In this document: positions 20,840 to 29,697 of the stretch, piece after piece
Layout: each line of letters begins with the position of its first letter
Position numbering within the stretch: the stretch's first letter is position 1
Origin: Pseudomonas sp. 31-12
Lineage (GTDB): Bacteria; Pseudomonadota; Gammaproteobacteria; Pseudomonadales; Pseudomonadaceae
Assembly (NCBI RefSeq): GCF_003151075.1
Contig: NZ_CP029482.1
Span: 3,844,001-3,908,000, forward strand
DNA: 64,000 nucleotides
Direction: 5' to 3'
Notes under the pieces: generated by a model
Told to the model about the DNA's origin: nothing
Database searches by the model: none
Seen by the model: the letters and a program-made list of their open reading frames with translations, nothing else
Translations under genes and position numbers: made by a program

Positions 20840-23800
20840 TTACGGCGCGTCTATCGGAAACGGCTGCCCCAAGGCCACCCAATCCCGATAAAGCCGGGCA
20901 CGGCCTTCAAGTGCCGTGAACAGCGTAAACGGATTTTCCGGGTCGACCTGAGCCTCTTCAATTTCCTGAACCAGTTGTGCCCATAGCACCTCTGACGCAT
21001 CGGCGTCGCCGAGAAGTCGCCACATCCTTGCCTGTAGCGCCAGATAGTCGACCCGGAAATCCGCCGTCAGACTCAGTCCATCCGCTATTCTCAAGAACCG
21101 GTCGCCATGGGGCCTGGCTGCCAGTCTCTGCCATGTCAATACTCGGGCTTCCCGTTGCCCGCTATCGCCTTCGCGCAACCAATCGATGGGGTTGCCGTAA
21201 TTGGGGCCGGGTTCGCTTAACCACAGGTTGATTCCTGTTCGCCGCCGGTGGTCCACAAGACGCAACAGGGTGTCCTCGTCCGTTAACTGATTGCCCTGCA
21301 ACAGCACGCGATCCCTGGCGATAGCTTGATTCAGCACCGGCCGGGGAACCCGGTTTATCCAGTTATTGCGCAAGTCCAGGCTCAGCAGATAAGGCTCGTC
21401 CATAATCCCGACCGGACAAGATCTGATCCGGGTACGTCTCAAGTCGAGCCAGCGCAAGTCGTTCATTCCCAGCACCAAAGGCGGGACACCTAGCGGGTTA
21501 TCGCTCAAAACCAGGGTGCGTAAACGGGTCAGGTCAGTCAGTTGAGCAGCCGCGGGCTCACTGAAAGTCAGGTTTGTCGACCTGAGATTCAGCGTAGTGA
21601 GATGCCGCATCTGATTGATTGCAGGAGGCAGGGAGCGTTGTGCGTCGCCGCCTGGGTTGAAGTGACTCAGGTCGACATTTTCCAGATTCAGCACTTCAAG
21701 ATTTGGAAAGCTTTGAAGAAACCCGTTCAGGCTTTCGTCTACGGTCAGGTGGAAGCTACGCATCGATAACTCAAGAACGTCGTTGAACCGAACATTCAAA
21801 TCGGGTAGCCGGTGGTAATTCTCGAAGTCGAGATCCAGCTTGACGCCGCGTATCTGATCCCCTGCCGGGAGAACATCCTGCGGCGGTCTGCGCTGTTGCC
21901 AAATGTCGACCAACTGCTCCGCCAACTCATTTCGAATGGCACGTTCGTTTTGTATTTCAATCTGCTCCAGCTGAGCGTTATAGGCTTCGATTTGGGCAGC
22001 GTTCAGTCCCGCCGCTGCGGGATCATTCGCGTTCAGAAAATCGATATCCATGTCATGGACGTCGTCCTCCACCTGATTTACCCAGGCGGTCAGGTCGGTG
22101 TCGAGTTGCTGCAGCTGTTGCTTCAACCACTCAATGTGAGTCTGTGCGTTTACGCCTTCCCGTTGCAGAACCGCATCCGCCTGGGCATCGGTGAACTCCG
22201 GATAGACCTCTTTGAGTTGCAGCCGCATCATCTGGTGCGTCAGCGCCTCGGACTGGGGCGTTGACGGAAAGCCGCCGCCTCTGAGTCCCTGCGGCTCGAA
22301 GGGTAACCGGGCGTCCATTCTCCCGAGGCCGAGTCTGAATTCTGACCGGGGTAATGCCTGATCACTGATTTTCAGCCGCAATTCACTGGCCGGATCAAGC
22401 GATACCAAATGCAACGCTGAACGCTCGTCTTCTGACAGCACACCCAGCAGCGCTTGGTAGAAGTCAGTCTGCATGCCGTGATGCAGGTAGTGATCGCTGG
22501 TCTTGATCAGGTGTCGGACGTTCGTTGCGTCAAGTGGACCGATGCGGTCCAGCACTCTTCCGATGGCGGTTTGATCGAGCACATCGATCCGAAGGCTTTT
22601 CGGCCAACCGGGCAGATTCTGGAGTGAGTGCAAAGCCAGTGTGTCCGACTCCGGATTAACGACGGAACGAAGATATAGGCCTTCATAGGCTCGATTGAGC
22701 CGCACATGCTGCTGGTATTGCCGTGCCTTGCCGTCCAGGCGTGCGAACACTTGCCTGACCTCCGTCACGTTGGGCGCCGCTTGGATATTCACGCCGTAGC
22801 GGTCGAGCATTTGTTCAATGGCGTTTTTGGGCAGTCCCGGATATTCGCGTTGAAACAGCCGAACCCACTCATGCTCCGAGTGTTGAAGCGCTGCGTAACG
22901 GCTGTTGAACGGCTCGGCTGCGCCGCCCGGACCAAGCTCCTGATCGATCTTGAAGCGACTGATGGTGTCAGCCAGCAGAGGCGTCGGTGGATGCCCTGTC
23001 TGCATCAGCCGCAACATATCGTCGTCTATCGCGCTGACTTTGCCGATCTGTGCCAGGACGTCATCACTGAAAGACGCCACGGACGGGCCGATGCCGCGGA
23101 TCAGCTCGACCCGTGTCGGCAGTGCCAGGCTCGTTGGGTGTGGCGCTGAGGCAACGGATATTTCCGTCGCAGGTCTCACACCTTCTTCTGAATGGGCGAC
23201 CGCGGTTTCACCCTTCAGCGCCACCTCAGCGGCTATCGGCAGCGCATTCAGCAAACCGAACACGGTGCGCGTCACGCCTTCCGACCGTTCGCGCGGGGTT
23301 TCACCGTTTACTGCCTGATCAAGACCGTAACCGGCGTCAATAAGCCCGGCCAGCGCCAATACGCCTTCGCCTCCCGGAACGAACAACGCCAAGGGCGCGA
23401 ACCGGTTGATCCATTGCACCACCGGTTCGACAACCGCACTTAAATTGTCACGATTGACCTGTGCATCGGTACGAATGCTTTTGATACTGGCGCGGGCCGC
23501 TTGCTTCATGGTCAGCACCAGTTGCGCAAACGGATCGGTCGCCGATGGGGGATCGTCGTAGCCAATGTAATCGGCGGGGCTCCAGTAACCGTCGTTATTG
23601 AAAAAACCGGCGTTGCTGGTCAACCGGTGTATCGCGGGGTATTGCGCCATGCCGTCCAGTGCCGTGAGCACGCCCGCATGAAACGTACCGTCCTCGCGAT
23701 CATCTTCGGCAAAATGGGCGGCCAACGCCTGTTTTGTCTCGCTGGGCTTGCCCTGCTCGACAACCCATTGGTGCAGTTGAGTGGCATCGGTGAATTCGTG

Positions 23801-24694
23801 CAGCGGGGAAGAGTTGCCCGGGATGTACAACAGCACCCGGGATCCGGAAGTATCACGGAACGCCCAGATATCTGTTGCGGTGTAACGGTATAGCTTCAAA
23901 CGGCCGGCCCTGACGGACAACGGGGTGTGCGTCGCCGCTTGCAGTTGTTCGATGGTCAGCGTTTGCCATGTCTGACCGGGCGGCAAGCCAGCCGCTTGCA
24001 TCGCGAGTTCAAGTCCTTTTTGAGACAGGCATCGTTCCTTGAACTGCAACCAGGCCGTCATTACGAACGCAGCTTTGACCGATGTCCTCAAGGCGTACGG
24101 TCTGGACGCCATGAGCATCTCGTCAGAAGGCCAGGCCTGATCAAGATAGGCCTCGTATACGCGCTTGAAGTCCAGCTCCCAGATCCATTTCTTGAAGTCG
24201 GCCGGCCTCAGTTTCAATTGTGAGGCGGGACCGTAAGTCTGCGGAGTTGTTTGCCGATAGATGCCTTCATAGGTTTCGTGATTGCCGCTGCCGTGATCGG
24301 CGAACTCGTCGACATGCTCGACAATCCGCACCGTCGGTCCGACGTCTGGCGGTGTGTACAGACCAAAGGCGGTCTCGGCAAAACGCCCGTCCCCAACCGT
24401 CTGATAATTTGAAAGCAGCGCTTGCAGCAGCGACCGCGAGCTCGCCACCTGGCCCTGCTGGAAACCGTTCTCCTCTGGGTGGCCCTTGTAGTGGTAATCG
24501 AGGGTGACCATCAGCGTCGTCTGCGGGTCAATGTCCTGCCCCCATTTTTCCTTGATCAGACGTTCGCCCCATTGGCCGGGCGTTTGTGGAATGGCGATGT
24601 CCAGCGCAGCTTTCAGTTCGTCGCGCATTCGCAGCGACGGGGCCGGATGAGGACCGGCAACGTGGTGAAGGAGATCATTCATGGCGCAATCCAT
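20840..24694 (-). CDS. Large LRR protein with dermonecrotic-toxin-like N-terminus and degenerate NEL-like C-terminus
   Basis: The 1284-residue protein resembles large Pseudomonas effector-like proteins annotated as dermonecrotic toxin-domain (DUF6543) / NEL-type E3 ubiquitin ligases. The long N-terminal part contains ADYIGYDDPP and a hydrophobic stretch APLALFVPGGEGVLALAGLIDAG in the first 450 residues. Leucine-rich repeats (LTTLNLRSTNLTF, LRTLVLSDNPLG, LLSLDLRNNWINRVP) occupy about residues 980-1140. The last 90 residues look like the start of a NEL domain (WQRLAARPHGDRFLRIADGL, LQARMWRLLGD). Family members place a catalytic CxD next; here no cysteine is present and the protein ends. No signal peptide is visible, and no secretion genes are adjacent. 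The start could be a few codons either way (a further ATG at 24682). Identity is by pattern memory; activity is doubtful. Confidence 0.7.
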   Translation of the reverse strand: MDCAMNDLLHHVAGPHPAPSLRMRDELKAALDIAIPQTPGQWGERLIKEKWGQDIDPQTTLMVTLDYHYKGHPEENGFQQGQVASSRSLLQALLSNYQTVGDGRFAETAFGLYTPPDVGPTVRIVEHVDEFADHGSGNHETYEGIYRQTTPQTYGPASQLKLRPADFKKWIWELDFKRVYEAYLDQAWPSDEMLMASRPYALRTSVKAAFVMTAWLQFKERCLSQKGLELAMQAAGLPPGQTWQTLTIEQLQAATHTPLSVRAGRLKLYRYTATDIWAFRDTSGSRVLLYIPGNSSPLHEFTDATQLHQWVVEQGKPSETKQALAAHFAEDDREDGTFHAGVLTALDGMAQYPAIHRLTSNAGFFNNDGYWSPADYIGYDDPPSATDPFAQLVLTMKQAARASIKSIRTDAQVNRDNLSAVVEPVVQWINRFAPLALFVPGGEGVLALAGLIDAGYGLDQAVNGETPRERSEGVTRTVFGLLNALPIAAEVALKGETAVAHSEEGVRPATEISVASAPHPTSLALPTRVELIRGIGPSVASFSDDVLAQIGKVSAIDDDMLRLMQTGHPPTPLLADTISRFKIDQELGPGGAAEPFNSRYAALQHSEHEWVRLFQREYPGLPKNAIEQMLDRYGVNIQAAPNVTEVRQVFARLDGKARQYQQHVRLNRAYEGLYLRSVVNPESDTLALHSLQNLPGWPKSLRIDVLDQTAIGRVLDRIGPLDATNVRHLIKTSDHYLHHGMQTDFYQALLGVLSEDERSALHLVSLDPASELRLKISDQALPRSEFRLGLGRMDARLPFEPQGLRGGGFPSTPQSEALTHQMMRLQLKEVYPEFTDAQADAVLQREGVNAQTHIEWLKQQLQQLDTDLTAWVNQVEDDVHDMDIDFLNANDPAAAGLNAAQIEAYNAQLEQIEIQNERAIRNELAEQLVDIWQQRRPPQDVLPAGDQIRGVKLDLDFENYHRLPDLNVRFNDVLELSMRSFHLTVDESLNGFLQSFPNLEVLNLENVDLSHFNPGGDAQRSLPPAINQMRHLTTLNLRSTNLTFSEPAAAQLTDLTRLRTLVLSDNPLGVPPLVLGMNDLRWLDLRRTRIRSCPVGIMDEPYLLSLDLRNNWINRVPRPVLNQAIARDRVLLQGNQLTDEDTLLRLVDHRRRTGINLWLSEPGPNYGNPIDWLREGDSGQREARVLTWQRLAARPHGDRFLRIADGLSLTADFRVDYLALQARMWRLLGDADASEVLWAQLVQEIEEAQVDPENPFTLFTALEGRARLYRDWVALGQPFPIDAP

Positions 24695-24815
24695 TGCAGT
24701 CAATTCAGGTCTGTCACCCTACCCGACCTGACTCCAAACGAAAGCGCGACCGATCGACAATGGCATTAGGAAAATTCGTTATTTACGCAAGAAGCATGAA
24801 CACGTTCTGAAGGCC

Positions 24816-24847
24816 AAAAAAAACCGTGGGCATTCCACGGTTTTTTT
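24816..24847. terminator. Bidirectional rho-independent terminator
   Basis: AAAAACCGTGG-GCATT-CCACGGTTTTT forms a perfect stem with A-runs and T-runs on both sides. It lies just downstream of the SohB gene, so it can end that transcript and block readthrough rightward. Confidence 0.88.
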
Positions 24848-24870
24848 ACTGACGGTGATGCCTGGGACGA

Positions 24871-25893
24871 TTACCAGAAACGTTGCTGGGTCAACCGGCT
24901 CCACCAGCTCAGCAAGACGCGATCGACCGAACCACTGGCCGCCATGCCGATGCGCTCCTGAAGGCTTTTACGTTCGGCGTAATGCAAGTGGTACAGCTCG
25001 GACTTCTTCGCCCGTTCTGCGAGGTATTCGTCACTGGTCTTGAGCTCGTCCACCAGCTGTTTGTCCAACGCAGCGATGCCGAGCCAGATTTCGCCGGTGG
25101 CGACCTCGTCGATGGCCAGTTGCGGGCGATAACGCGAAACGAAGTTCTTGAACAGCTGATGGGTGATGTCCAGGTCTTCCTGAAACTTCTCGCGGCCCTT
25201 CTCGGTGTTTTCGCCAAACACGGTCAAGGTGCGCTTGTATTCGCCGGCGGTTAGAACTTCGAAGTCGATATCGTGTTTTTTCAGCAAGCGATTGACGTTG
25301 GGCAACTGCGCCACGACGCCGATAGAACCCAGGATTGCGAACGGGGCGCTGATGATCTTCTCGCCGATGCACGCCATCATGTAGCCGCCGCTGGCCGCGA
25401 CCTTGTCGATGCAAATGGTCAACGGCACACCCGCATCGCGAATGCGCGCCAGTTGCGAAGACGCCAGGCCGTAGCTGTGAACCATGCCGCCGCCGCTTTC
25501 CAGACGCAGCACAACTTCATCCTTTGGCGTCGCCAACGTCAACAGCGCGGTGATCTCGTGGCGCAGGCTTTCAGTGGCCGACGCCTTGATGTCGCCGTCG
25601 AAATCCAGCACGAACACCCGTGGCTTGGCCTCGGGTTTCTTCTTTTGCTTTTTATCGGTTTTAGCCTGGGATTTGCGCAAGGCCTTGAGCTGGTCCTTGT
25701 CGAGCAAGGTTTGCTCCAGGCGTTCACGCAGCTCTTTGTAGAAATCATTCAGTTTACTGACTTGCAACTGCCCGGCCGACTTGCGCCGCCCCTTGCTGCG
25801 CAACGCCGCGAAACTGGCCAGGACCACCAGAATGGCGATCACCAGTGTCACGGTCTTGGCCAGGAAACTGGCGTATTCGGACAAAAACTCCAC
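24871..25893 (-). CDS. sohB: SohB-type S49 family inner-membrane protease
   Basis: Membrane-anchored serine protease related to signal-peptide peptidase SppA. The 340-residue product has an N-terminal helix (AKTVTLVIAILVVLASFAAL), a lysine-rich linker (KTDKKQKKKPEAKP), then the catalytic core. The predicted nucleophile serine is in KVAASGGYMMAC and the general-base lysine in AGEYKRTLTVFGEN, as in SohB and short SppA proteins. I chose the GTG start (VEFLSEYASFLAKT) because GAAGGAGTCACT lies just in front; upstream in-frame sequence does not look like SohB. Its physiological substrate is unclear. It is a single-gene unit ended by the terminator. Confidence 0.93.
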   Translation of the reverse strand: MEFLSEYASFLAKTVTLVIAILVVLASFAALRSKGRRKSAGQLQVSKLNDFYKELRERLEQTLLDKDQLKALRKSQAKTDKKQKKKPEAKPRVFVLDFDGDIKASATESLRHEITALLTLATPKDEVVLRLESGGGMVHSYGLASSQLARIRDAGVPLTICIDKVAASGGYMMACIGEKIISAPFAILGSIGVVAQLPNVNRLLKKHDIDFEVLTAGEYKRTLTVFGENTEKGREKFQEDLDITHQLFKNFVSRYRPQLAIDEVATGEIWLGIAALDKQLVDELKTSDEYLAERAKKSELYHLHYAERKSLQERIGMAASGSVDRVLLSWWSRLTQQRFW

Positions 25894-26098
25894 AGTGACT
25901 CCTTCAAAAACGATGCGCAGCCTGATAAACGCGCGGGATAACTCAAGCATACCCATGCTCCGCCTCGGCGGCCAGCCGTGAAACCTCTGGCAACAAGCCT
26001 GTAACGGGCATTTCAAACAAGCGTATGTTTTTTCATTGACAGCTCACTGCCATACTCATAACCTCGCCAGACCTTCAACGTACCGGGATGACGCGGAC

Positions 26099-26809
26099 GT
26101 GGGCAGCATCTACTTGATTCGACATGGCCAGGCCTCCTTTGGTGCAGACGACTATGACGTCCTGTCGCCGACCGGTGTTCGCCAGGCAGAAATCCTCGGC
26201 AAGCACCTTGCCGAGCTGGGTGTCAGCTTCGACCGATGCCTTTCGGGCGACCTGCGCCGCCAGCAGCATACGGCCACCAGCGCGCTGGAACAGTTCGCTG
26301 CCGTGGGCCTGCCGGTGCCGACCCTGGAAATCGATTCCGCCTTCAACGAATTCGACGCCGACGCGGTGATCCGCGCGCTGCTGCCAGCCATGCTGGAGGA
26401 TGAACCCGAAGCACTGGAGATCCTGCGCAACGCCGCGCAGAACCGCGCCGAGTTCCAGCGCATCTTTGCCCTGATCATCGAACGCTGGCTTGCCGGCACC
26501 TATGACACGCCGGGGCTTGAAAGCTGGCTGGGCTTTGTCGAACGCGTGCAGGCCGGTCTTCACCGCATCCTCGAAAGCGCCGACAACACCCAGAAAATCG
26601 CCGTGTTCACCTCCGGCGGCACCATCACTGCCCTGCTCCACCTCATTACGCAAATGCCGGCACGGCAGGCATTTGAACTGAACTGGCAAATCGTCAACAC
26701 CTCGCTCAACCTGCTGAAGTTTCGTGGTCGCGAGGTAGCACTGTCTTCTTTCAACAGTCATGCGCACTTGCAACTGTTGAAGGCACCGGAACTCATCACG
26801 TTTCGCTGA
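26099..26809 (+). CDS. Histidine phosphatase family protein
   Basis: A 236-residue protein of the phosphoglycerate mutase-like histidine phosphatase superfamily. It begins near GSIYLIRHGQASFG, where the RHG histidine is the phospho-acceptor. It has CLSGDLRRQQHTA (second conserved arginine) and VFTSGGTITALLH in place of the usual second-histidine segment. The GTG at 26099 keeps the RHG motif near the N-terminus; a longer start at 26036 would add 21 non-conserved residues. Its substrate cannot be read from the sequence. It probably forms a unit with the following SCP2 gene, 77 bases downstream. Confidence 0.86.
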   Translation: MGSIYLIRHGQASFGADDYDVLSPTGVRQAEILGKHLAELGVSFDRCLSGDLRRQQHTATSALEQFAAVGLPVPTLEIDSAFNEFDADAVIRALLPAMLEDEPEALEILRNAAQNRAEFQRIFALIIERWLAGTYDTPGLESWLGFVERVQAGLHRILESADNTQKIAVFTSGGTITALLHLITQMPARQAFELNWQIVNTSLNLLKFRGREVALSSFNSHAHLQLLKAPELITFR

Positions 26810-26886
26810 GTCCGGACTATTGTGACCCTGGCTGTAATCACCAGCTGTAATTACCCTGCTCTTATTACCCAAGAAAGGATCGAACC

Positions 26887-27201
26887 ATGACCTCCGTAGC
26901 TGATGCCGTACAAGCAATGAAAGCCAAGTTCAACCCAGCCGCCGCTGCCGGTCTGGACCTGGTATTCGGTTTCCGCATCGACGACACCAAGAACTTCTCG
27001 CTGATCGTCAAAGACAGCACCTGCGAGCTGCAAGAAGGCGAAAACCCTGATGCCCAGGTCACTCTGGTGATGGACGGCGATACCCTGCAAGGCATCGTCG
27101 ACGGTTCGACCGACGGCATGCAAGCGTTCATGGGCGGCAAACTGCGCGCTGAAGGCGACATGATGCTGGCCATGAAACTGTCCGAGCTGTTCCCGGCCTA
27201 A
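26887..27201 (+). CDS. SCP2 sterol-binding domain protein
   Basis: A 104-residue single-domain SCP2 protein, a hydrophobic-cavity fold that binds lipids or acyl-CoA. It shows the family's ending: DAQVTLVMDGDTLQGIVDGSTDGMQAFMGGKLRAEGDM. AAGAAAGGATCGAACC precedes the ATG. Its role in bacteria is not settled. Two hairpins follow. Confidence 0.92.
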   Translation: MTSVADAVQAMKAKFNPAAAAGLDLVFGFRIDDTKNFSLIVKDSTCELQEGENPDAQVTLVMDGDTLQGIVDGSTDGMQAFMGGKLRAEGDMMLAMKLSELFPA

Positions 27202-27208
27202 GCGCGCC

Positions 27209-27276
27209 GCTCCCGGTCTTCGGGAGCACGTCTGGCTGCAAACGAATCCCGCCCCTCGAGGCGGGATTCGTCGTTT
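27209..27276 (+). terminator. Tandem hairpins, probable terminator after the SCP2 gene
   Basis: GCTCCCGGTCTTCGGGAGC is followed by the strong stem CGAATCCCGCC-CCTCGA-GGCGGGATTCG and then TCGTTTTCTG. The second hairpin plus the T-rich tail fits rho-independent termination. Confidence 0.75.
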
Positions 27277-27385
27277 TCTGCCTCCGGAAAACGGCTACCT
27301 GTGGATTCACCGTCTATATTCCTTCTGGCCGCATGCGTCAGACATCGGCTGCTTGCCTCCCAAATGAATTGCGTGGAGCACTGCC

Positions 27386-29344
27386 ATGAGCCCACCTGAC
27401 GACCACGACGGTTTCAATCGCCGACGTGTACTGCAAGGCCTTTCGGCAGGTGCCGTCGGTGCCTGGATCAGCCCGCTATTCGCAGGGAGTAAAACCATGC
27501 CCGATGCCCCCGCCGACCTCATTCTGTACAACGGACGCCTGCACACTGTCGATCGCAAGAAACCCCAGGCCAGCGCCGTCGCGATCAAGGACGGACGCTT
27601 CGTGGTGGTCGGCAGCGACGCCCAGGCCATGGCGCTGCAGGGCCCCGGCACGCAGATCATCGACTTGCATGGCCGCACGGTGATCCCCGGCCTCAACGAC
27701 TCGCACCTGCACCTGATCCGCGGTGGCCTGAACTACAACCTCGAACTGCGCTGGGAAGGCGTGCCGTCACTGGTCGATGCCTTACGCCTGCTCAAGGACC
27801 AGGCCGACCGCACGCCGACGCCACAATGGGTGCGAGTAGTCGGTGGCTGGAACGAATTCCAGTTCGCCGAAAAACGCCTGCCGACGATTGATGAGCTGAA
27901 CAAGGCTGCGCCGGATACCCCGGTGTTTGTTCTGCACTTGTACGATCGCGCCCTGCTCAACCGCGCCGCGCTGAAAGTGGTCGGTTACACCCGTGACACG
28001 CCAAACCCGCCGGGCGGAGAAATCCAGCGTGACGCCAACGGCGATCCCACTGGCATGCTGATCGCCCGCCCGAACGCGATGATTCTCTACTCGACCCTCG
28101 CCAAGGGACCGAAATTGCCACTGGAGTATCAGGTCAATTCGACCCGCCAGTTTATGCGCGAACTCAATCGCCTCGGCGTGACCAGCGCCATCGATGCCGG
28201 CGGCGGTTATCAGAATTACCCGGACGACTATCAGGTCATCCAGCAACTGGCCAAAGACCAGCAGCTCACGGTGCGCATCGCCTACAACCTGTTTACGCAG
28301 AAGCCCAAGGAAGAGCTGACCGATTTCAAAAACTGGACCAGCACTTCCCATTACGGCCAGGGCGACGACTTCCTGCGACACAACGGTGCGGGGGAAATGC
28401 TGGTGTTCTCGGCGGCGGACTTCGAGGATTTCCTCGAACCGCGCCCGGACCTGCCGCAAACCATGGAACAGGAGCTGGAACCGGTGGTGCGCCATCTGGT
28501 GGAGCAACGCTGGCCATTCCGCCTGCATGCCACCTACAACGAATCCATCAGCCGCATGCTCGATGTATTCGAGAGGGTCAATCGCGACATTCCGTTCGAT
28601 GGTTTGCCGTGGTTCTTCGATCACGCGGAAACCATCACACCGCAGAACATCGAGCGGGTGAAAGCCTTGGGCGGCGGCATCGCCATCCAGGATCGCATGG
28701 CCTTTCAGGGCGAATATTTCGTCGACCGTTATGGTGCCAAAGCCGCCGAAAACACGCCACCGATCGCGCGCATGCTCGCCGAAGGCCTTCCGGTCGGCGC
28801 CGGCACCGACGCCACGCGGGTGTCCAGCTACAACCCGTGGACTTCGATGTACTGGCTGGTCAGCGGCCGCACCGTCGGCGGACTGGAGCTGTACCCGCAA
28901 GGCTTGAGCCGCGATACGGCGCTGGAGCTGTTCACCCACGGCAGCGCCTGGTTTTCCTCCGAACAAGGCAAGAAAGGCCAGATCAAGGTCGGGCAACTGG
29001 CGGATCTGATTGCACTGTCGGCGGACTACTTCCACATCGACGATGAAGCGATCAAATGGATCGAGTCGGTGTTGACCATCGTCGACGGCAAGATCGTCTA
29101 TGGCGCCGTCGAGTTCGAAAAACTCGGGCCGCCGCCCGTGCCGGTGGTGCCGGAATGGTCGCCCGTGGCCAAGGTGCCAGGCCATTGGAAGCCCATGGCG
29201 CCGCTGACGGCGCAGATGCATCAATGCGTCGGCGCGTGCGCGGTGCATGCGCATAGTCATGAGCGGGCACGGTTGTCGTCAGCCCCTGTCAGTGATTTCC
29301 AGGGATTCTGGGGGGCGTTTGGCTGTTCCTGTTTCGCGTTTTGA
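27386..29344 (+). CDS. Tat-exported amidohydrolase (YtcJ-like, amidohydrolase 3 family)
   Basis: A 652-residue metal-dependent hydrolase with a twin-arginine signal (FNRRRVLQGLSAGAVGAWIS), so it is exported folded. The core follows the YtcJ pattern: ADLILYNGRLHTVDR, then GRTVIPGLNDSHLHLIRGG (metal-binding DSHLH), later FDHAETI and GAGTDATRVSSYNPW. The ending GQLADLIALSADYFHID is typical. A tail with QMHQCVGACAVHAHSHER is rich in histidine and cysteine and is not part of the usual fold. The substrate is unknown for this family. Apparently a monocistronic unit. Confidence 0.88.
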   Translation: MSPPDDHDGFNRRRVLQGLSAGAVGAWISPLFAGSKTMPDAPADLILYNGRLHTVDRKKPQASAVAIKDGRFVVVGSDAQAMALQGPGTQIIDLHGRTVIPGLNDSHLHLIRGGLNYNLELRWEGVPSLVDALRLLKDQADRTPTPQWVRVVGGWNEFQFAEKRLPTIDELNKAAPDTPVFVLHLYDRALLNRAALKVVGYTRDTPNPPGGEIQRDANGDPTGMLIARPNAMILYSTLAKGPKLPLEYQVNSTRQFMRELNRLGVTSAIDAGGGYQNYPDDYQVIQQLAKDQQLTVRIAYNLFTQKPKEELTDFKNWTSTSHYGQGDDFLRHNGAGEMLVFSAADFEDFLEPRPDLPQTMEQELEPVVRHLVEQRWPFRLHATYNESISRMLDVFERVNRDIPFDGLPWFFDHAETITPQNIERVKALGGGIAIQDRMAFQGEYFVDRYGAKAAENTPPIARMLAEGLPVGAGTDATRVSSYNPWTSMYWLVSGRTVGGLELYPQGLSRDTALELFTHGSAWFSSEQGKKGQIKVGQLADLIALSADYFHIDDEAIKWIESVLTIVDGKIVYGAVEFEKLGPPPVPVVPEWSPVAKVPGHWKPMAPLTAQMHQCVGACAVHAHSHERARLSSAPVSDFQGFWGAFGCSCFAF

Positions 29345-29372
29345 ACAAAGACCTCACCAACACCGACTATCC

Positions 29373-29467
29373 CCTGTGGGAGCGGGCTTGCTCGCGAACG
29401 CGTCTTGTCAGCCGACATCAATGCTGAATGACAGGATGCCTTCGCGAGCAAGCCCGCTTCCACAGGG
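29373..29467. repeat. REP pair, family A
   Basis: CTGTGGGAGCGGGCTTGCTCGCGAACG is inverted against TTCGCGAGCAAGCCCGCTTCCACAGG. It follows the amidohydrolase stop. Confidence 0.9.
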
Positions 29468-29697
29468 GTACTGCATCGACTTCTCAAACTGTATAAGCCG
29501 TCGCGAACCCATCCATCCCCTTCGTTCGCTACCGCCGCCATCGCAAACTCGTCTAAAAAACTGTTAGTTCTTACAGGTGCCAGTACGAGTGCGTCCGCTC
29601 TACTCTTTCAACTGACAAGCAAGCCGGAATGGTTTGACCCAAATCAACTTCCAGCGCCTGTAATTCCCGCACGATAACTTGCATCGAAGGCCAATGA
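29468..29697. other. Intergenic stretch with no recognisable gene
   Basis: No frame with coding character and no RNA structure that I recognise occurs here. It corresponds to where the missing 5' third of the hoxX-like gene would lie, and may be what remains after the deletion. Confidence 0.5.

Noticed and set aside
24682..24703. Alternative starts for the LRR protein (TTG at 24703 or ATG at 24682)
   Set aside because: No ribosome site clearly favours one; the ATG at 24694 was chosen, and the difference is a few residues.
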